Part shown: piece by piece, positions 62,767 to 64,000 of the stretch | How the letters are laid out: the number at the start of each line of letters is the position of its first letter | Position numbering within the stretch: position 1 is the stretch's first letter | Source of the DNA: Hyphomicrobium_A sp963745205 | GTDB lineage: Bacteria > Pseudomonadota > Alphaproteobacteria > Rhizobiales > Hyphomicrobiaceae | Length of the DNA: 64,000 bases | Assembly: GCA_963745205.1 (NCBI GenBank) | Contig: CAVUWX010000021.1 | Span: forward strand, 1-64,000 | Direction: 5' to 3' | Made by a program: the position numbers and the translations under genes | Notes under the pieces: model-generated | The model's database searches: none | The model's input: only the letters and a program-made list of their open reading frames with translations | Told to the model about the DNA's origin: nothing

Positions 62767-63117
62767 TCACGAGCGGGAAACCGCGAGCTGCTTGGGCCGC
62801 ACCGCCGCTTGCGCGTCGCGTTCCCGCGTCAGGCGGTCGGCCTCGGCGTGCCATCGCGCGGCGGACTTTCCATGCATGCGCGCGCTACGCCGCCAGCGGC
62901 CTTGCGTAACCCACATCGCCGCGCCGCCCAGGACCACACCCAACAGCAGCATGGCGAAGAGGTAGGCGTAAAACGGCAGCACCAGCGACACGACCGGCGT
63001 GTCGGGCTGGAACGGGTCGAGCACGAGCCGCACCTCGTGGCGATTAACAACCGCCAGGGTGACGAGCAGCAGCCCCGCAGGCAGGGCGATCAAAAGCCAA
63101 ACTATGCGCCGCAGCAC
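62767..63117 (-). CDS. LapA/DUF1049-family membrane protein
   Basis: A 116-residue protein with two transmembrane helices (about 7-24 and 45-67) around NRHEVRLVLDPFQPDTPVVS, and a basic cytoplasmic tail. This LapA-like (DUF1049) layout and its location between ihfB and trpF are conserved in Hyphomicrobiales. In E. coli the family is involved in lipopolysaccharide assembly control. Confidence 0.88.
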   Translation of the reverse strand: MLRRIVWLLIALPAGLLLVTLAVVNRHEVRLVLDPFQPDTPVVSLVLPFYAYLFAMLLLGVVLGGAAMWVTQGRWRRSARMHGKSAARWHAEADRLTRERDAQAAVRPKQLAVSRS

Positions 63118-63132
63118 GTGGGGGAGCCTCGG

Positions 63133-63426
63133 CTAGTGGTTTTCCTTGGTGCGGTTGAGCCGCTCGCGCAGCTCCTTGCCCGTCTTGAAGAAGGGCACAA
63201 ACTTTTCCTCCACCGAGACGGACTTGCCCGTCCGCGGATTGCGCCCCTGTCTCGCGGCGCGGTGCTTCACGGTAAACGCACCGAAGCCTCGCAGCTCGAC
63301 ACGGTCCCCCCGCGATAGCGCCTCGACGATTTCGTCGAACACCACCTTCACGATGCGTTCCACATCACGATGATAAAGATGCGGATTCGCGTTCGCGATC
63401 TTATGAACCAACTCGGACTTTATCAT
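63133..63426 (-). CDS. ihfB: Integration host factor subunit beta
   Basis: A 97-residue HU/IHF-family DNA-bending protein from MIKSELVHKIANANPHLYHR. The conserved RGFGAFTVKHRAARQGRNPR contains the beta-arm tip with the intercalating Pro in GRNPRTG. It forms a dimer with IhfA. The long upstream ORF is in the sppA region and is a shadow. Confidence 0.96.
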   Translation of the reverse strand: MIKSELVHKIANANPHLYHRDVERIVKVVFDEIVEALSRGDRVELRGFGAFTVKHRAARQGRNPRTGKSVSVEEKFVPFFKTGKELRERLNRTKENH

Positions 63427-63457
63427 TGCCAGCCCCGCAGCAAATGACTGTAATCTC

Positions 63458-64000
63458 TTAATTTTCCGCAGGGTGCCAAACGGAGACGAGGCCGTCAAGG
63501 CCAAGCGTGGAGAGCCCCGGGTCGCGAACGAGCACCTGGCCGAGCCAGGACTGCCCCAAGAGGCGGCCTGCGAGCCCGCCAATCTGGCTGAAAAGACCGA
63601 AAGAGCTCGATGCCTCCGGCTTCCAATCGACGACCTTGAGGCTCTTGTCGACGTTGCGGGTCTTGCGCAGCCAATCGACGGCCTGGTCCTCACCGCCGAT
63701 CTCGTCGACGAGCTTGAATTCGAGCGCCTCCCGGCCCGTGAAGATGCGGCCCTGCACGAGGCCGGGGATCTGATCGGGTTTGACGTTGCGGCGCGCCTCG
63801 ACGAGCGACAGGAACCAGCGGAAGCCCTCGTCGATCATCGATTTCGTGACCTTGGTGCCTTCCTCGTTGAGCGGCTCGAAGGGCGAGGGCACCGCCTTCA
63901 GGTCGCCGCTCTTGATCTCGTTCACCTTTACGCCGAGCTTGTCCAGCATCTGCGAGACTTCCGGCCACTGGATGAGCACGCCCACCGAGCCCGTGATCGT
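63458..64000 (-). CDS. sppA: Signal peptide peptidase SppA, 5' end outside window
   Basis: The last 180 residues are in the window, reading into the right edge with TITGSVGVLIQWPEVSQMLD. This corresponds to the C-terminal part of a single-domain S49 peptidase, after the ASGGY serine motif. Recognisable elements are the GSVGV strand, VNEIKSGDLKAVPSPFEPLN and GRIFTGREALEFKLVDEIGG. The catalytic residues lie off the edge. Order sppA-ihfB-lapA is typical of the group. Confidence 0.92.
   Translation of the reverse strand, partial: TITGSVGVLIQWPEVSQMLDKLGVKVNEIKSGDLKAVPSPFEPLNEEGTKVTKSMIDEGFRWFLSLVEARRNVKPDQIPGLVQGRIFTGREALEFKLVDEIGGEDQAVDWLRKTRNVDKSLKVVDWKPEASSSFGLFSQIGGLAGRLLGQSWLGQVLVRDPGLSTLGLDGLVSVWHPAEN

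Noticed and set aside
1..64000. CRISPR arrays, rRNA operons, classical IS transposases
   Set aside because: No regularly spaced identical repeats of CRISPR type, no rRNA sequence and no transposase gene were seen.

Overview
This is a GC-rich alphaproteobacterial chromosome segment, most likely from the order Hyphomicrobiales (Rhizobiales). Indicators are the gene chain chvI-chvG-hprK-EIIA(Man)-HPr, the order sppA-ihfB-lapA-trpF-trpB-trpA-accD-folC-trxA-addA-addB-murU-tsaE/amgK, HWE/HisKA_2-type histidine kinases, and a LigD with PE-LIG-POL order. The genus cannot be fixed from the sequence alone.

Layout. 1-9.5 kb: stress and envelope accessory genes. These include the end of a sodium:solute symporter small-subunit gene, mscL with a duplicated mscL tail, several very small secreted proteins, tRNA-Gly(CCC), an eRF1-like protein, a PilZ protein, a DUF4118/HisKA_2 kinase, a DUF1003 membrane protein and a single-domain response regulator. 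9.6-12.1 kb: an NHEJ-type LigD split into a ligase gene and a polymerase gene. 12.1-13.5 kb: a membrane GT2 glycosyltransferase.

13.566-24.115 kb: a 10.5-kb integrated element bounded by a 14-bp direct repeat. The repeat lies inside the 5' end of the GT2 gene, and the apparent original GTG start and ribosome binding site of that gene now lie beyond the far end of the element. The tyrosine integrase sits next to the right end. Direct copies of CTAGTNCAC, phased at 13 bp, lie at both ends (two left, three right) and look like integrase arm sites. Cargo: a ParA-like ATPase with three phased palindromes upstream, a run of tiny mostly membrane proteins, a higBA toxin-antitoxin module coupled to two further genes, a truncated prim-pol primase and an H-NS-like protein. 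No relaxase, conjugation or virion genes were seen, so it is best called an integrative island or satellite-type element.

24.2-37.5 kb: orphan periplasmic amino-acid binding protein, LpxH-like phosphoesterase plus GT4 glycosyltransferase, D-Ala-D-Ala dipeptidase, a histidine kinase with an ethylene-receptor-like Cu(I)/ethylene-binding domain, a HAD hydrolase with a GATase and a metal-binding redoxin, an ArnT/PMT-type transferase, pyrE and a HugZ-like protein. 37.6-41.7 kb: ChvI/ChvG envelope two-component system with the atypical PTS regulators. 41.7-49.9 kb: TadG-like vWA protein, ahcY, a PAS histidine kinase, and the TsaE-AmgK fusion with MurU (tRNA t6A plus muropeptide recycling). 49.9-56.7 kb: addB-addA. 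56.7-64 kb: trxA, then a minus-strand housekeeping series running from sppA at the window's right edge down to folC.

Quality warning. At least seven, and probably eight or nine, conserved genes carry a single-nucleotide frame change with the correct continuation in another frame (chvG, addA, murU, PAS kinase, HAD hydrolase, redoxin, a DUF-type protein, the island gene after higA, possibly ligD). This density in housekeeping genes points to indel errors in the assembly rather than gene decay, so features typed as pseudogene here are frame-broken in this sequence and may be intact in the organism.
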